A stretch of 64,000 bases of DNA, from NCBI GenBank assembly GCA_030248135.1, contig JASANC010003229.1, positions 54,534 to 118,533 on the forward strand, read 5' to 3'. Below are positions 11,301-21,906 of this stretch, piece by piece. The translations under genes were made by a program, and so were the position numbers. The notes below the pieces were generated by a model. The model was given only the letters and a program-made list of their open reading frames with translations, did not search any database and had not been told where the DNA came from. Numbering within the stretch: position 1 is the first letter of the stretch; each line of letters starts with the position of its first letter. The stretch comes from Theristus sp. LFF4_11 (lineage: Eukaryota > Nematoda > Chromadorea > Monhysterida > Xyalidae).

Positions 11301-13472
11301 CAGCCTTCTTTCCTTCTCAAAACAGACGCAAACCGAGCATTTGCACAAACATCTGCATTTGTTTGTCTTGCGCGCGCGTGTGCCTATATAGACGCACAGA
11401 TGATACACAGCCATTCGAAGACCCAGGTGGTTGGTCTAAAAGCAGGTTTGAAAAAATGTAAACTAAAATATCTGCAGTGTCCACCACGACCAGTTTGTCC
11501 GGCGACCAGCCGTTGCCGTTGTCCCACCGTCACAGCACCTCCCACGATCACGGAATGCTCCGCAGAGTGCTGCGCAACCGAATGCAAAAAGCCGCAAGTG
11601 CTTCGTGGTGGGTTATTCTAATGAGAAAGAACTCAAGAAATTAGAACGCAAAACTTGAAACCACAGACTATCAACTTTCAAAAAAAAGTTTCTTTCGGAA
11701 AAATTGTCATAAGCAGATAGACCAGACTTTTAAACGGGCGATCCCGGGCCAGTAAAGATGATTTTCAGTCGTAAATAGAACACTCATAGCATGCAGAGCA
11801 AAAAGTCGGTTTTCTGGACTCTCATTAGGAAATCACGTTGTGTAATGTGGACCGGACCGAGTTTTTGTGAAGGCAATTTCTACGGTCGTGTTTCAGCGAG
11901 CACACAGCCAACGATTCTGGTCACCGGCTTTGCTGACAGCGGACGCGGCAGCGAGCAGCGCCTCCACGTGCTGAGCGGTTTCGACGACGACGATGAGAAA
12001 CCCGCTGCACAACAAAGGATCCCGGGTTTCACGAGTTTCGGCAAAGTTTTTTTTGAGAAAGAATTCTGATTTTCAGTAATTCCAGCCTTCAGCTATAACA
12101 ATTCCGTCATGAATTATGAAAATAAACTGCTCGATCCGTAAAAAAGCTGCTTATCATGATGTAATCAGAGTCCGCAAATGTGTTGCTCATTGTGAAACTC
12201 GTGAAACTTGGATCACTCTGCCACTAACATTCGTCTATCCCTCGTCGACTCAAACATCGCAAACGTGCCGCAAGATCCGCTGCTCGGCTTAGCGTACACC
12301 GGCACCGATCTCAGCGACGTTTACTTCATTTCACAGGGTATGGTTGAACTGTGAAACGTGATAAAAAGCAGCAAAATGTCATCAACGTGGTTGGCATTCA
12401 TGTTTGAAAATACCACGCGCATACCATAAATGGCACGTTTTTCCCGTTGACATTTTTAATTGCAGCAACTTTTTTCGCCGCCAGTGTAGTCCTCTACTAC
12501 AACACATTAGAGATCGAAAAAAAACTTTCGAATACATACGCGCTGCGATTCCGGGAAATAGCGACTGAAAGCCACCGACATCGAGATAAGGCTAAGATCA
12601 AGGAATGACAAATTACAAAAAAAATAATAACATATAACGTCCGCTTCTCGCGTGCAGGCGTCAAGCCGACGCACGTGTACAACACGAAGCGCCGTGAGTG
12701 GCTGCCGGAATTGCCGAACGTACACGAGCGCACCGATCGTCACTCGACCGTGGTGTTCCTGCCAAACGAGCAGCTGATTGTGGTCTGCGGCTGCGGCAGC
12801 GGTGCCGGTGGCACCGGTCGCACAGCTGCCTGCTCAAAAAGTACAGATAATCTTGACGCTCACTTTTGGATGACCTATTTTTTTAAACGTGTCCCACTGA
12901 ATGCCGCCAAAGATGCGCTTGCCGTTCACAGCAGATCAGACTTTCCGTTTAGCCGATTTCTTTCCGTAAACAAATGGTGAATGTCGAATCAGTCACAACA
13001 AACTGACATTTTAGTGCCTGTACATTGACAAACGGGCGTTTTTAAAGCAAATGACGTCATTTTAATTCGGACACGTTTGAATAAATCCACAATACACGTT
13101 TTCTTGTTTTTTGGCAGTCGAAGCAGCTAGCTACACATGAATGGTGTGTGTGCGTGTGCGATACTTTATTGGGTCACCTTTGCAGGTTGCGCGACGCGTT
13201 CGGTGCTCGACGCAAGCGCACAGTGGGTTTTTGTGAGCGTCGAACTGCAAACGGTTGACGAGCTGACTCCAAACTCCATTCGCAATCAGTTTCCCCAGTA
13301 TCTCCCGTTGCCATTGTGTCTCACAATGCATGCCGCCGTTGCACATCAGTTACGCGTATCAGTCACAGTTTCACAAATACTGTATTGTCGGCTGCACAGA
13401 AAAATTTGTTTCAACTCATTCATCTCACTAGAGAAAAATGCGCTTTCTGCGCATTTAAAAGGTGGAATATGA
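8364..13472 (+). CDS. Astacin zinc metalloprotease with Cys-rich linker and kelch-like C-terminal exons
   Basis: Model: 8364-8540, 8871-8898, 9003-9201, 9304-9485, 9870-10012, 10076-10267, 10797-10934, 11478-11607, 11897-12034, 12275-12337, 12658-12840, 13186-13472 (1860 nt, 619 aa), all in phase. Exon 1 has a signal-like hydrophobic segment ([17 protein letters not shown]). A propeptide motif YGD (in [10 protein letters not shown]) fits the astacin aspartate switch. The catalytic domain has [11 protein letters not shown], the zinc site [19 protein letters not shown], and an end [15 protein letters not shown]. The Met-turn reads YDYDSLLHY, with Leu where Met is usual. Exon 8 is Cys/Pro/Thr-rich. 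Later exons show kelch features ([21 protein letters not shown]). Alternatives: the astacin gene could stop at 11621 by reading through the exon 8 donor. Exon 12 could end at the strong donor GTGAGC at 13233, since its last residues lie in a transposon. The acceptors for exons at 10076 and 12275 are weak. Confidence 0.75.
9555..9840. repeat. Degenerate TTAGGC-like tracts flanking a MITE
   Basis: Short runs such as GGCTTTAGGCTTAGGCTTC (about 9562-9590) and GGCTTAGGCTTAGGATTAGG (about 9801-9830) occur on either side of a family E MITE in an astacin intron. TTAGGC is the common nematode telomere unit; these are internal and degenerate. Related motifs are at about 27975-28020 and within the Helitron. 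Confidence 0.6.
9618..9788. mobile_element. MITE family E, intronic copy
   Basis: About 170 bp with inverted ends (CAGTTGAACTCTAAATTATG / TATAATTTAGAGTTCTAGTT) and inner arms ATTGGTTGGG / CCCAACCAATCAGCTGATT. It lies in the intron between astacin exons 4 and 5. Confidence 0.8.
10289..10464. mobile_element. MITE family E, second intronic copy
   Basis: Inverted ends ACAGTCGAACTCTAA / TTTAGAGTTCGACTGT with inner arms GGTGGTCACGTGATGCATGC / GCATGCATCACGTGACCACC, so the element is almost fully palindromic. It lies in the intron after the exon bearing the Met-turn region. Confidence 0.85.
11020..11160 (+). repeat. GAGAC-rich purine tract in astacin intron
   Basis: About 140 bp built on GAGAC/GAGACGAGAC units, strongly purine-rich on the plus strand. 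A similar short tract is at 63395-63435. It lies in an intron and is the source of spurious Arg/Thr-rich reading frames. Confidence 0.7.
12878..13092. mobile_element. MITE family D, copy 2
   Basis: Same element as 1140-1368. The left ATGACGTCAT palindrome is deleted here (CCCACTGAATGCCGCC), while the right one is kept. It lies in the last intron of the kelch-like part of the astacin gene. Confidence 0.8.
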
Positions 13473-14293
13473 TCAGTAATTATGAAAGTTATGTGCTAAA
13501 TAGAATAGATCTTTTTCAGAACAAAATATATAGACATATACAATGTTGACACCAGAATAGGAATCATATACAATACGTATGACAAAGAAAACAGCATGCA
13601 AACCGTGAAAATTGGTACCACTAATCAATTTATTTGTGAAAAATATTTGCGCCGTTTTCTGATTTTTGCCTTGTTCTTTTAAGTTTTTTGGGATGGTGGG
13701 TGAATTTGTCATAGATTAGATAGACCACAAAAACACCAACATTAGATGCAGAACAATGCTAGAATCAGTGCATTGCTTGCCGATGCAACAGCAAATTATT
13801 TGTTTTTGGTTTGAAAAACCATTTTTAAGTTTAGCCCAAGGGTTGCAAATCTATGTTGGTTAGTTTTATGTCTTATGACTTTTATTCACATAACATAGAT
13901 TCACATTCAGATTTTTTAAGACTGTGTAGCAAAAGACTGAAGATTTGAAGCTCTGATTTATTGTACTGAAAGATAGAATGAACATAAAAAACAATGCACT
14001 TTATTTTTTTATTTTAATTGACAAAACCACAGTTAAAATAAACGGCTACTATAAATAATACAAAAATTGGTTGTGGAAAACGTTAAAAGATAGCACCAAT
14101 TTTTACATTTTGCATGCTGTTTCAAACTAAAACCTTTGTCGGACGTATTGTATATGATTCCTATTATTGTGTCAACATTGTATATGTCTATATATTTTGT
14201 TCTGAAAAAGGTCTATTCTATTTAGCACATAACTTTCATAATTACTGATCATATTCCACCTTTTAAATGCGCAGAAAGCGCATTTTTCTTTAG
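13428..14293. mobile_element. Long-inverted-repeat element overlapping the 3' end of the astacin-kelch model
   Basis: About 866 bp with inverted arms of roughly 185 bp (13428-13615 and 14100-14293), starting GAGAAAAATGCGCTTTCTGC and ending GCAGAAAGCGCATTTTTC. Inside the arms, GATAGACATATACAATGTTG-like sequence is shared. The interior is AT-rich and non-coding. The modelled final exon (13186-13472) runs into the left arm. Confidence 0.8.
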
Positions 14294-14354
14294 TATTCCA
14301 GCTTTTAATTGAGTCATTTTAGATTTCAAAAAAACTTTTGACTAAGCCCTTAAC

Positions 14355-14545
14355 TGGAGCGCTATCGAACCAAACTTGTTTTTGGGATGCTATCTAGCAG
14401 GCCGCTATCGACCGCGTTGCTATAGACCAAGCTGGTGTCAACTGGGCTGCAATAAACCAGGCTGCTAACGGCCGGGTACTATTTACCAGGCTGCTATCGG
14501 CCGGGTACTATTTACCAGGCTGCTGTCGGCCGAATTGCTATATGA
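14355..14545 (+). repeat. 15-bp minisatellite
   Basis: About twelve degenerate 14-15 bp units of the type GCTATCGACCRGGCT (for example GCTATCTAGCAGGCC, GCTATCGACCGCGTT, GCTATAGACCAAGCT). The distal part is organised as higher-order ~29-bp repeats (GGCTGCTATCGGCCGGGTAC). Confidence 0.8.
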
Positions 14546-15637
14546 AATTACCTCAGGAAACTTTGTTGTTCGGTTGTGGAACAACTTCAGACAAAACTTA
14601 AAAGGGCGAACACTTCTAACCCCACAAAATCCTTTGACATTTTGAAAAAACTCAAATTTTGCCTCCAAAACGGTCTGGGCAGAAAATTATTTTGATTTTT
14701 GAAATTTTCGAATGAAATTACTCCAGGAAACTTTGTTGTTCGGTTATAAGACAACTTCAATACAAAAATTGAAAAGGCGAACACTTTTAACCCCATAAAA
14801 CCCTTTGAGATTTTGAAAAACTCAAATTTTGCTTCAAACAAAGGTCGAAGCAAGAAATTATTGTGATTTTCAAATTTTTCGGATGAAATTACCCCAGGAA
14901 ACTTTGTTGTTCGGTTATGGAACAACTGCAGAGAAAAATTAAAAGGGCGAACACTTCTAACCCCATAAAATCGTTTGACATTAAAAAAAACCAAATTTTG
15001 CTTCAAACAAAGGTCGGGGCAAAAATTTATTTTGATTTTCAAAATCTTCAGATGAAATTACATCAGGAAACTTTGTTGTTCGATTATGGGACAACTTCAG
15101 ACAAAAATTGAAATGGCGAACACTACTAACCCCATAAAATCCTATGAAATTTTGAAAAAAACCCAAATTTTGCCCCAAGCAAAAGTCGGGGCAAAAAATT
15201 AATTTGATTTTTAAAATCTTCGAATAAAATTACCCCAGGAAAATTTGTTGTTCGGTTTTGGAACAACTTCAGACAAAAATTGAAAGGACGAACACTACTA
15301 ACCCTATAAAATCCTATGAAATTTGAAAAAATTCAAATTTTGCCCCAAATAAGGGTCGGAGCAAAAACTTAGTCTGATTTTTTAATTTTTCGGACGAAAT
15401 TACTCCAGGAAATTTTGTTGTTCGGTTTTGGAACAACTTCAGACAAAAATTAAAAGGACGAACACTTCTAACCCCATAAAATCCTTTGAAACTTTGAAAA
15501 AACTCAAATTTTGTCCCAAACAAGGGCTGGGGCAAAAAATTAATTTGATTTTCAAAATCTTCGGATGAAATTACCCCAGGAAACTTTGTTGTTCGGTTTT
15601 GGAACAACTTCAGACAAAAATGAAAAGACGAACACTT
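14544..15637 (+). repeat. Satellite A, ~170-bp unit, about 6.4 copies
   Basis: The conserved GAAATTACCCCAGGAAACTT starts near 14544, 14714, 14885, 15054, 15226, 15396 and 15567, spacings of 169-172 bp. Each unit continues with TTGTTGTTCGG, GACAAAAATTGAAAGG and CGAACACT. The array is cut by the 5' end of the LTR element at 15638. A diverged copy on the other strand is at 34110-34440. Confidence 0.92.
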
Positions 15638-16157
15638 TGTAATGTCCTATTATAACCTCAACACAATCTCGGCTACTGTGAACTGTGTGGTTGATGGGGC
15701 GTGTTGTGGAGCACTTGCGAATGGCTTGGCTACTCTTTTATTAAGTGGTCACCTACTTTCTTACCATTGGTTACGGTTGCGCATAAAGGCGTTGTTTCTG
15801 TTCTGTTCTGGGCCACTCTGCTAACTCTGCTATTTTTGTCTTACTACTGTCCTCGTGCTATCTTCTGCTTCGGTAACTCAGACCGTTTTATTGTGTGTGA
15901 GTGGCTAACGACGAATAAAAGAAGAGAAGAGAAAAGAGAGAGAATTGCGGATTAACAGTTGAGACACAAACACAACACGCAACGCACTTTGACAACCAAA
16001 CCTTGAATAATTAACTTGCTAATTTCCTTTAACTCAGTCTCGACAGCGCAGCCGAGCGTGCAGATCCCCACATCGGCGCTCGAGGCCGGGGACTTGGAGC
16101 GTGGAGATCAAACGTCCTTAGTGCGAGAGATCCATTACACCAGGGGTGCACACTTCA
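15638..16157 (+). repeat. 5' LTR
   Basis: 520 bp, beginning TGTAATGTCC and ending CACACTTCA. It includes an AATAAA hexamer (about 15914) in the purine-rich stretch GACGAATAAAAGAAGAG, a plausible polyadenylation signal. The 60-aa open frame inside both LTRs is not considered a gene. Confidence 0.93.
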
Positions 16158-18882
16158 GTGGAGGTCCCGCCGATCGAACGCCGGCTGGACAGGATAGGAG
16201 CGAGTCGAGACTTTGGAGCGTCCGCACAGTTGAGCTCTTGCGCCGCCCGAATGGTCATGGAGGACCGCGGTTAGCTTGGTGCTCCTGTAATCAACTTCTG
16301 AACAATCGAAGCATCAGGATTGGAACGTCGGCCGAAAAAGGAGAAAGGAGCGAGTCGAGATCTTGGAGCATCCGTCGAGAGGGACGACTCTACAATTTGG
16401 AATTCCAGCGCTGCTCGAATGGTCATGGAGGACCGCAGCTAGAGTGGAGCGGAGTTCAAATCATCTGTGTTCTTCCGGCGCTGCTCGAGGTCATGGAGGA
16501 CCGCAGCTAGAGTGGAGTTGGACGCCTTACTGGAATAAAAGAATAGTGAGTTGGGTGCAGTGAGTTTTTGGATTTCTCGGCGTGTGTTTCACTTTAGCTG
16601 GTTTTTTTAATCGAATTTTTGCTTCGTTTTGTTTGTTTGTTGTGCCGAGAATCCAAGTGAACACCCAACCACGACAATTGTGTGTGACGACGATCCGACC
16701 TTGTGTGTTTGAACGACGACGACAACGATAGCTTCAGTGATCGAATCGACATCAGTTCGATCAAAGCGACGATTGATTTTGGAAACATCGATACGACATC
16801 AATCGATCGAAGCGTCCGTGGAAAGATCGATTCAACATCAGTTCGATCGAAGCAGCAGTGACAAGTGGACCTTCAGTGATCTGCAGCGCTACTTCAGTTC
16901 GATCAAAGCAGCAATCGACTGGAGGATCAGCTGTGTGTGAAACGACGAACGTCTGCTGAAGTGATCGATTGTGTGCGTGCTGCTAGTGTGATCGTCGATT
17001 GTTCGCACAAAAGCTGGACGGTTGTGAGGGTGTGAACCCTAAAAAAGACACCCAACGACGACAGTGAGTGAGACGGTGGTTGTTTTTCCGCGAAAGATCG
17101 AAGCGTGTCGAGTGTCCGTGCTTCTGTAAAGTGCTTCTGAGTGGGCGATGACTGAATGATGCGGTTCTGCTGTGTTCCAAGGAGGATTAGCTGCGAGTCG
17201 TTTTCGTCGTTGCTGTCAATGAAAATGCTGCTAATGGACGCCGTTTTGTTGTTCCAACACAATCGTTTTGTTTGACTGGGCTTGGATAGTCGGTATATCC
17301 AGTAGCTACCGAGTTCCATGTCGTTTTACCAACTTCTGGATAGTTGGCGGCGGAAATCAACAGCAGCAGTAAAGAGGGAATAGAATCGTTTGGAGCGACT
17401 GAGACACCTGGATCAGCTTATTGCGTTGTGACGATGCTTGGTTGCATTTTCAGAAGAAGTTGTCAGCAAAAAGATCTGCGACGTCAGCGTTTTGTTTCTT
17501 TTTGGCCTCAATACGACCCTACAGTTTGATTTACGTCCATCGCTTTGTTCTGTATGACGATCAGCTGCTACACGGTTTCATCTGCTCTTTTCTGTTCCAG
17601 AATCGAATTCCTTGGATAACGGAATCATTCTGACGGACGCAAGTGAAATCCGAAAGGCCAAGCGCGGAGCGCCGTTGGAGATTGGTTGAACGAACGAGCA
17701 GCGACGGCGCAGATAAAAAGCTGAAGGATCCGACGGCTATTGGGCAGCGAACTGAAGTTGTCATGTCGCAGAAATACGACACCGGAAAACGAAGTCAGTG
17801 GACGCCGCCTCGAAGCGATGGTCAGTGTGTTCGGCTGCGGGCTTTTGGACGGATTGCGGAATGGCCTCTGAGAGAGGGTTGAGCGCAAGCAGACTGGCCA
17901 TCTGTGATGCAGCTTAAAAGATCGGCAGAATGAAAAGCTGAGTGCAAAAAAACGTCAGTTTCGAGCCCGAGAACAGATGTCGCATCTCATGAAGTGGGTT
18001 GACAGGAGTAGGTGTACACCGCTCAGTGCATGGAGCCTGGGTTTGCGCAAGTCAGATCAGCCACCGGCGTAAGACCTCGAGGCGGTTCTGGAGAAACCTC
18101 AGCGCCGGGAGACGCTACTGACCCCCCCCCCCAAAAAAGACGATGATGCGATGGGCAAAGTTGAATTGTCTTGTTGTCACAGACAACACGGACGATGCCA
18201 CAGGAGCTGACGAGCACCGGCGACCCGAAGCGCCGATTAACCGAGAATCGGAGACCGCTGCAGCGTCAGAGAGCAGAACGCAGTCGGCGAATGTTCCGTC
18301 GTGTGAAATGGCGCAGTCGGATGAAACGAGAAGCGATGCAGTGAGTGCGAACGCTTGGCCATGGAGGGCAGCCGACTTCAAAGGAACGTTGGAATGATGG
18401 ACGTCTTGTTTTTTTCGTCAAAACTGCAGTTGCATGAAGAGCTGCGTGTGATGTCAAGGGTCGACATCATTTGGAGGGAGGATGGATGCCATGCAACTGC
18501 AGTCGTAAATCTACAACAATACAATGGAAATGAATACAACAGTTGAATACAACAAATGGATGCAACAGTGGTTGCAATAGTAAAAATGCAGCAATAGTGG
18601 TGTAAAGAAGAAAGCTGATGGACTGATAACTTCTGCGAGATAAATGGAACGTTATTGTGTCGTTGCAGGAACGTGATGAAGCGAAAGGAGGCACAGTGGA
18701 GTCGCAGACGCTGCAGATTCGATCGAAGGAGACGAAAAATGGCAACTTGCGAGAGCGAGTGCAGAACGATGGTGGAGAGACGTTGACGGCAGCAGCGAAT
18801 GACCATGGAGGGTCCCTAAAATCGACGAGAGAGGAAAACAAAAAAAAGGAAGGCCAGGGGGGGGCCGGGGGGGGGGGGGGGG
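16158..18882 (+). other. LTR-element leader region
   Basis: 2.7 kb between the 5' LTR and the gag-like frame. TGGAGGTCCCGCCGA at 16159 fits a tRNA primer-binding site: its complement ends CCTCCA and further in contains GTTCGATC, like a T-loop. I cannot name the tRNA. At 16240-16510 there are short repeats of GGTCATGGAGGACCGC, and at 16735-16925 of GATCGAA/CATCAGTTCGATC. Two open stretches (18143-18397 and 18657-18893) may be pieces of an N-terminal gag extension; the latter meets the gag frame at a G homopolymer in a different frame. Confidence 0.6.
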
Positions 18883-20379
18883 GTGCAGGATGAAGGTGAC
18901 GACGAGAGCGGCAGTACGGCGTGGTGGTGGTTTAAAGCGTGTCCGATCTGTCGACATCGTGGTCACAAAGCGAGTGATTGCCGATTCCGACGGTTGCAGC
19001 GAGTGTCACCATTTTTCGAATCGCAGGGCTATCGAGTGGCGATGGGCACGTTTTGGTGCAAAGTGCAGAACGAGGATGACGAGCGTCCCAGGATTTTCTA
19101 CGCGCATGGTGTGCTTGGCGTGTTTCCGCAGATTCCGATTGAAACGATGCCGTATGGAGAAGAGAGCGAATGGGCATACACGACGGATGATTCGGGCGAT
19201 TGGTTGCAGTACCCAGACCCGATGGTGCCGGAAAACGAGAGTGAGCCGTTTCGGACGCATTCGCACGTGTGCTTCCGAACGTTGACTCGCTTGCGTGACG
19301 GAAAGCTGAATGTGGGTCCAGTGCGTGCTGACAAATATCTGCCAGATTATCGGTGGACACAAGTGCCTCAGAAGGTTACGGCGGACATGCGTGAGACCGT
19401 TGAACACGCCGTGGCGTACGCTCGTCGAGGTCCGATGTTTCCGCGTCCGGGAGACGATAAGAATGTTACGATGTGGTGGCGACTTGATCAGAGCAACAAG
19501 CGAGTGCTCAAATGGTGTCGTTGGCATCTGAAGGAGCACAATGGACAGTTGTCACCATCAGAGTGCGATACGTTCTTGTCGGCGGAGGAGTATTTTGGCG
19601 AGCAGCGCTTCCGGACGATGACGACAGTGCGAGTGCCGATCTGCCGTGAATATCTTACCAATTACAGAATTGCTCGCAATGGTGGAGTAGTTTTGGAAAG
19701 GCAGCTGCAGTTCGAGATGTGGGACGAAGAACCGGAGGAGTGGGACGAACACGATGTGTCTGAGGTGCAGCGGAAGGTTACGATTTCGCGACGCTATTTG
19801 GACCGCGTGCATGCTCTGTTGGATCAGATCTCGAGTACGTTATTTCCAAGGCCTGACGAAGCTGCGGTGGTTGATGCGAAGGAATTCTGCGATCAGAGCG
19901 CGCAGGTGGAAGAAATGAAAGCATCGAGCATGGATGCCGGGAGCATGGAGGCTTTGGGCATCAAGATTGCGCGTGAAATGAATGTCGCAGCGACAACGGA
20001 GAGCGAATCGTCGACGGATGGAACAAGCAGCGCGGAGTGGAAGACAGCGGACGAGGAATTCCGTGAACATCAGGAGGACAAAGCTCATGGAGGAGCACTG
20101 CTGTTCGAGAAACCATGTTTGCTGTGCTATCATCGAAATCACGAGGAGAAGGATTGCTGGCTGCTGGAGCACGTTGCGTCGAAGGCAGCGAGATTCTTGT
20201 GCGCATGGGCCGATGAGCGTCGAACGGAAGAACAAGTAGATGCGATGTCGACGGAGGAGCGAGATGAATGGATCAAGCGTCGTCGGCAAGGCTTCGATGC
20301 GTACCGGAATGGCGTGATCGAGATGCAGGAACAGTTGGAAGATCAATGGCGGGTGGAATGCGAACGGCGGAAGCAGTAG
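18883..20379 (+). CDS. Gag-like protein with two CCHC zinc knuckles
   Basis: 498 aa from the first in-frame ATG. Two CX2CX4HX4C knuckles are present, unusually one near each end: CPICRHRGHKASDC (about residues 20-33) and CLLCYHRNHEEKDC (about 410-423). The middle is rich in Trp, Arg and acidic residues and has no protease or polymerase motif; the C-terminus is charged and probably helical. Zinc knuckles in gag bind the element's RNA for packaging. The start is uncertain: directly upstream is a run of 18 or so G, and a one-base length error would join this frame to an open frame starting at 18657, adding about 75 residues. Base composition (GC-rich, unlike the flanks) fits a transposon gene rather than a host gene. 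Confidence 0.8.
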   Translation: MQDEGDDESGSTAWWWFKACPICRHRGHKASDCRFRRLQRVSPFFESQGYRVAMGTFWCKVQNEDDERPRIFYAHGVLGVFPQIPIETMPYGEESEWAYTTDDSGDWLQYPDPMVPENESEPFRTHSHVCFRTLTRLRDGKLNVGPVRADKYLPDYRWTQVPQKVTADMRETVEHAVAYARRGPMFPRPGDDKNVTMWWRLDQSNKRVLKWCRWHLKEHNGQLSPSECDTFLSAEEYFGEQRFRTMTTVRVPICREYLTNYRIARNGGVVLERQLQFEMWDEEPEEWDEHDVSEVQRKVTISRRYLDRVHALLDQISSTLFPRPDEAAVVDAKEFCDQSAQVEEMKASSMDAGSMEALGIKIAREMNVAATTESESSTDGTSSAEWKTADEEFREHQEDKAHGGALLFEKPCLLCYHRNHEEKDCWLLEHVASKAARFLCAWADERRTEEQVDAMSTEERDEWIKRRRQGFDAYRNGVIEMQEQLEDQWRVECERRKQ

Positions 20380-21372
20380 TGGATTTGGCGGCTGATGTTG
20401 TGATCTGTTGGTTGGTTTGGTCTTAGCCATTTGAGTAATAGTAAAATATTTCCGGTTATTCGATTCTAGTTTGGTTTGGTTCTTCGGTGTAGTTTGGTTC
20501 AGTCTGGTTTTGAGAGTTGCCGTGTTTCAGTTGTTTGTAACGTTTGTTTAGAGTGGCCCAGTTGTTGTTTCAAAAATGTCGTGTTTTTGTATTTTCGTGA
20601 TTTCGTATTTTTGGAATTATTGCTGCTAATCTGGTAGAAATTCATTTGTTTGGCTCTTATTTATTGAAATCATTGTTTGGAAGAAGTTTAGAAGTTTTAG
20701 TTGATTGCCAGATTTTATTTTGTCAAGTTTCGATGTTTTTCAGGTTTTTGGTGGTCCTTTTTAGGAGTTTACTGTGTATCCTTTGTTTTGCGATTTTTGG
20801 TGTTAATCAGTTTTGAAGTTTGGTCATTATTTGGATGTCGTCGTTAAAATAGGAGGGGGATGATTTTTGCTTTTGAATTTTTGTCAGTTGGTTTGTTTTG
20901 CTTGGTTTTGTTAATTTCATGGTGCAGGTCGTTTGTCGAGCGCCACAGACGGTTTTGTAAAAGTTGTGTTTTCCTTTTTGTTTGGTTGTTCAGTGGAAGC
21001 CCCAGGTGCAGGCGTTTCTAGTAATTGGGTTTCTTTTCTCGGCAGGGGCTATAAATAGTAAAGTCAATTGAAGTGGAGTCGTTAATTTTGTGATAACAGT
21101 CATGTTGTTTTATTTCAGGAATTCAATGGAAAAGAGCTGTGTTTATTTTTATGATTCGTGTTCTGTGCTTTTTGGTTTTCATGATTTCTAACGTTTGAAT
21201 CTTTATTTGGGTTGCGTGTGTATGTGCGAAGTGTTGTGTTTCTCAATTGTCATTTGTTGATGTGCGATTGTACGGTGTTAAGCAAGTGGAGATGCGTTTG
21301 CAGGTTGAAGCGATGCGCAGTTCTGCTGCATGGGGAGCCGGTGGTTGAGATCGTCGTGAGGGCACTCCGAAT

Positions 21373-21382
21373 AGGAGGGGGA
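21373..21382 (+). promoter_or_regulatory. Polypurine tract before 3' LTR
   Basis: AGGAGGGGGA followed by TAC and the 3' LTR at 21386, as expected for the plus-strand primer of an LTR element. An identical AGGAGGGGGA at 20851-20860 could serve as a secondary (central-type) tract. Confidence 0.8.
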
Positions 21383-21385
21383 TAC

Positions 21386-21906
21386 TGTAATGTCCTATTA
21401 TAACCTCAACACAATCTCGGCTACTGTGAACTGTGTGGTTGATGGGGCGTGTTGTGGAGCACTTGCGAATGGCTTGGCTACTCTTTTATTAAGTGGTCAC
21501 CTACTTTCTTACCATTGGTTACGGTTGCGCATAAAGGCGTTGTTTCTGTTCTGTTCTGGGCCACTCTGCTAACTCTGCTATTTCCGTCTTACTACTGTCT
21601 TTGTGCTATCTTCTGCTTCGGTAACTCAGACCGTTTTATTGTGTGTGAGTGGCTAACGACGAATAAAAAGAGAAGAAGAGAAAAGAGAGAGAATTGCGGA
21701 TTAACAGTTGAGACACAAACACAACACGCAACGCACTTTGACAATCAAACCTTGAATAATTAACTTGCTAATTTCCTTTAACTCAGTCTCGACAGCGCAG
21801 CCGAGCGTGCAGATCCCCACATCGGCGCTCGAGGCCGGGGACTTGGAGCGTGGAGATCAAACGTCCTTAGTGCGAGAGATCCATTACACCAGGGGTGCAC
21901 ACTTCA
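21386..21906 (+). repeat. 3' LTR
   Basis: 521 bp, about 99% identical to the 5' LTR. Differences include CTATTTCCGTC for CTATTTTTGTC, TGTCTTTGTG for TGTCCTCGTG and an extra G/A indel in the AATAAA region. Confidence 0.93.

Larger units (their letters stand above)
15638..21906 (+). mobile_element. Gag-only LTR retrotransposon (non-autonomous)
   Basis: 6.27-kb element with direct LTRs at 15638-16157 and 21386-21906, each TG...CA. A primer-binding-like site begins 2 nt after the 5' LTR and a polypurine tract ends 3 nt before the 3' LTR. The interior has a long leader, one long gag-like frame and about 1 kb of non-coding T-rich sequence. There is no protease, reverse transcriptase, RNase H or integrase. 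The LTRs differ by about five substitutions and one small indel, so the insertion is recent. No matching target duplication is seen (CACTT before, AAAAA after); satellite A lies on the left but not on the right, suggesting rearrangement after insertion. Confidence 0.92.

Noticed and set aside
15642..15824. 60-residue frame repeated in both LTRs
   Set aside because: It is present only because the LTRs are duplicates; no coding signature, and it spans the expected promoter and polyadenylation region.
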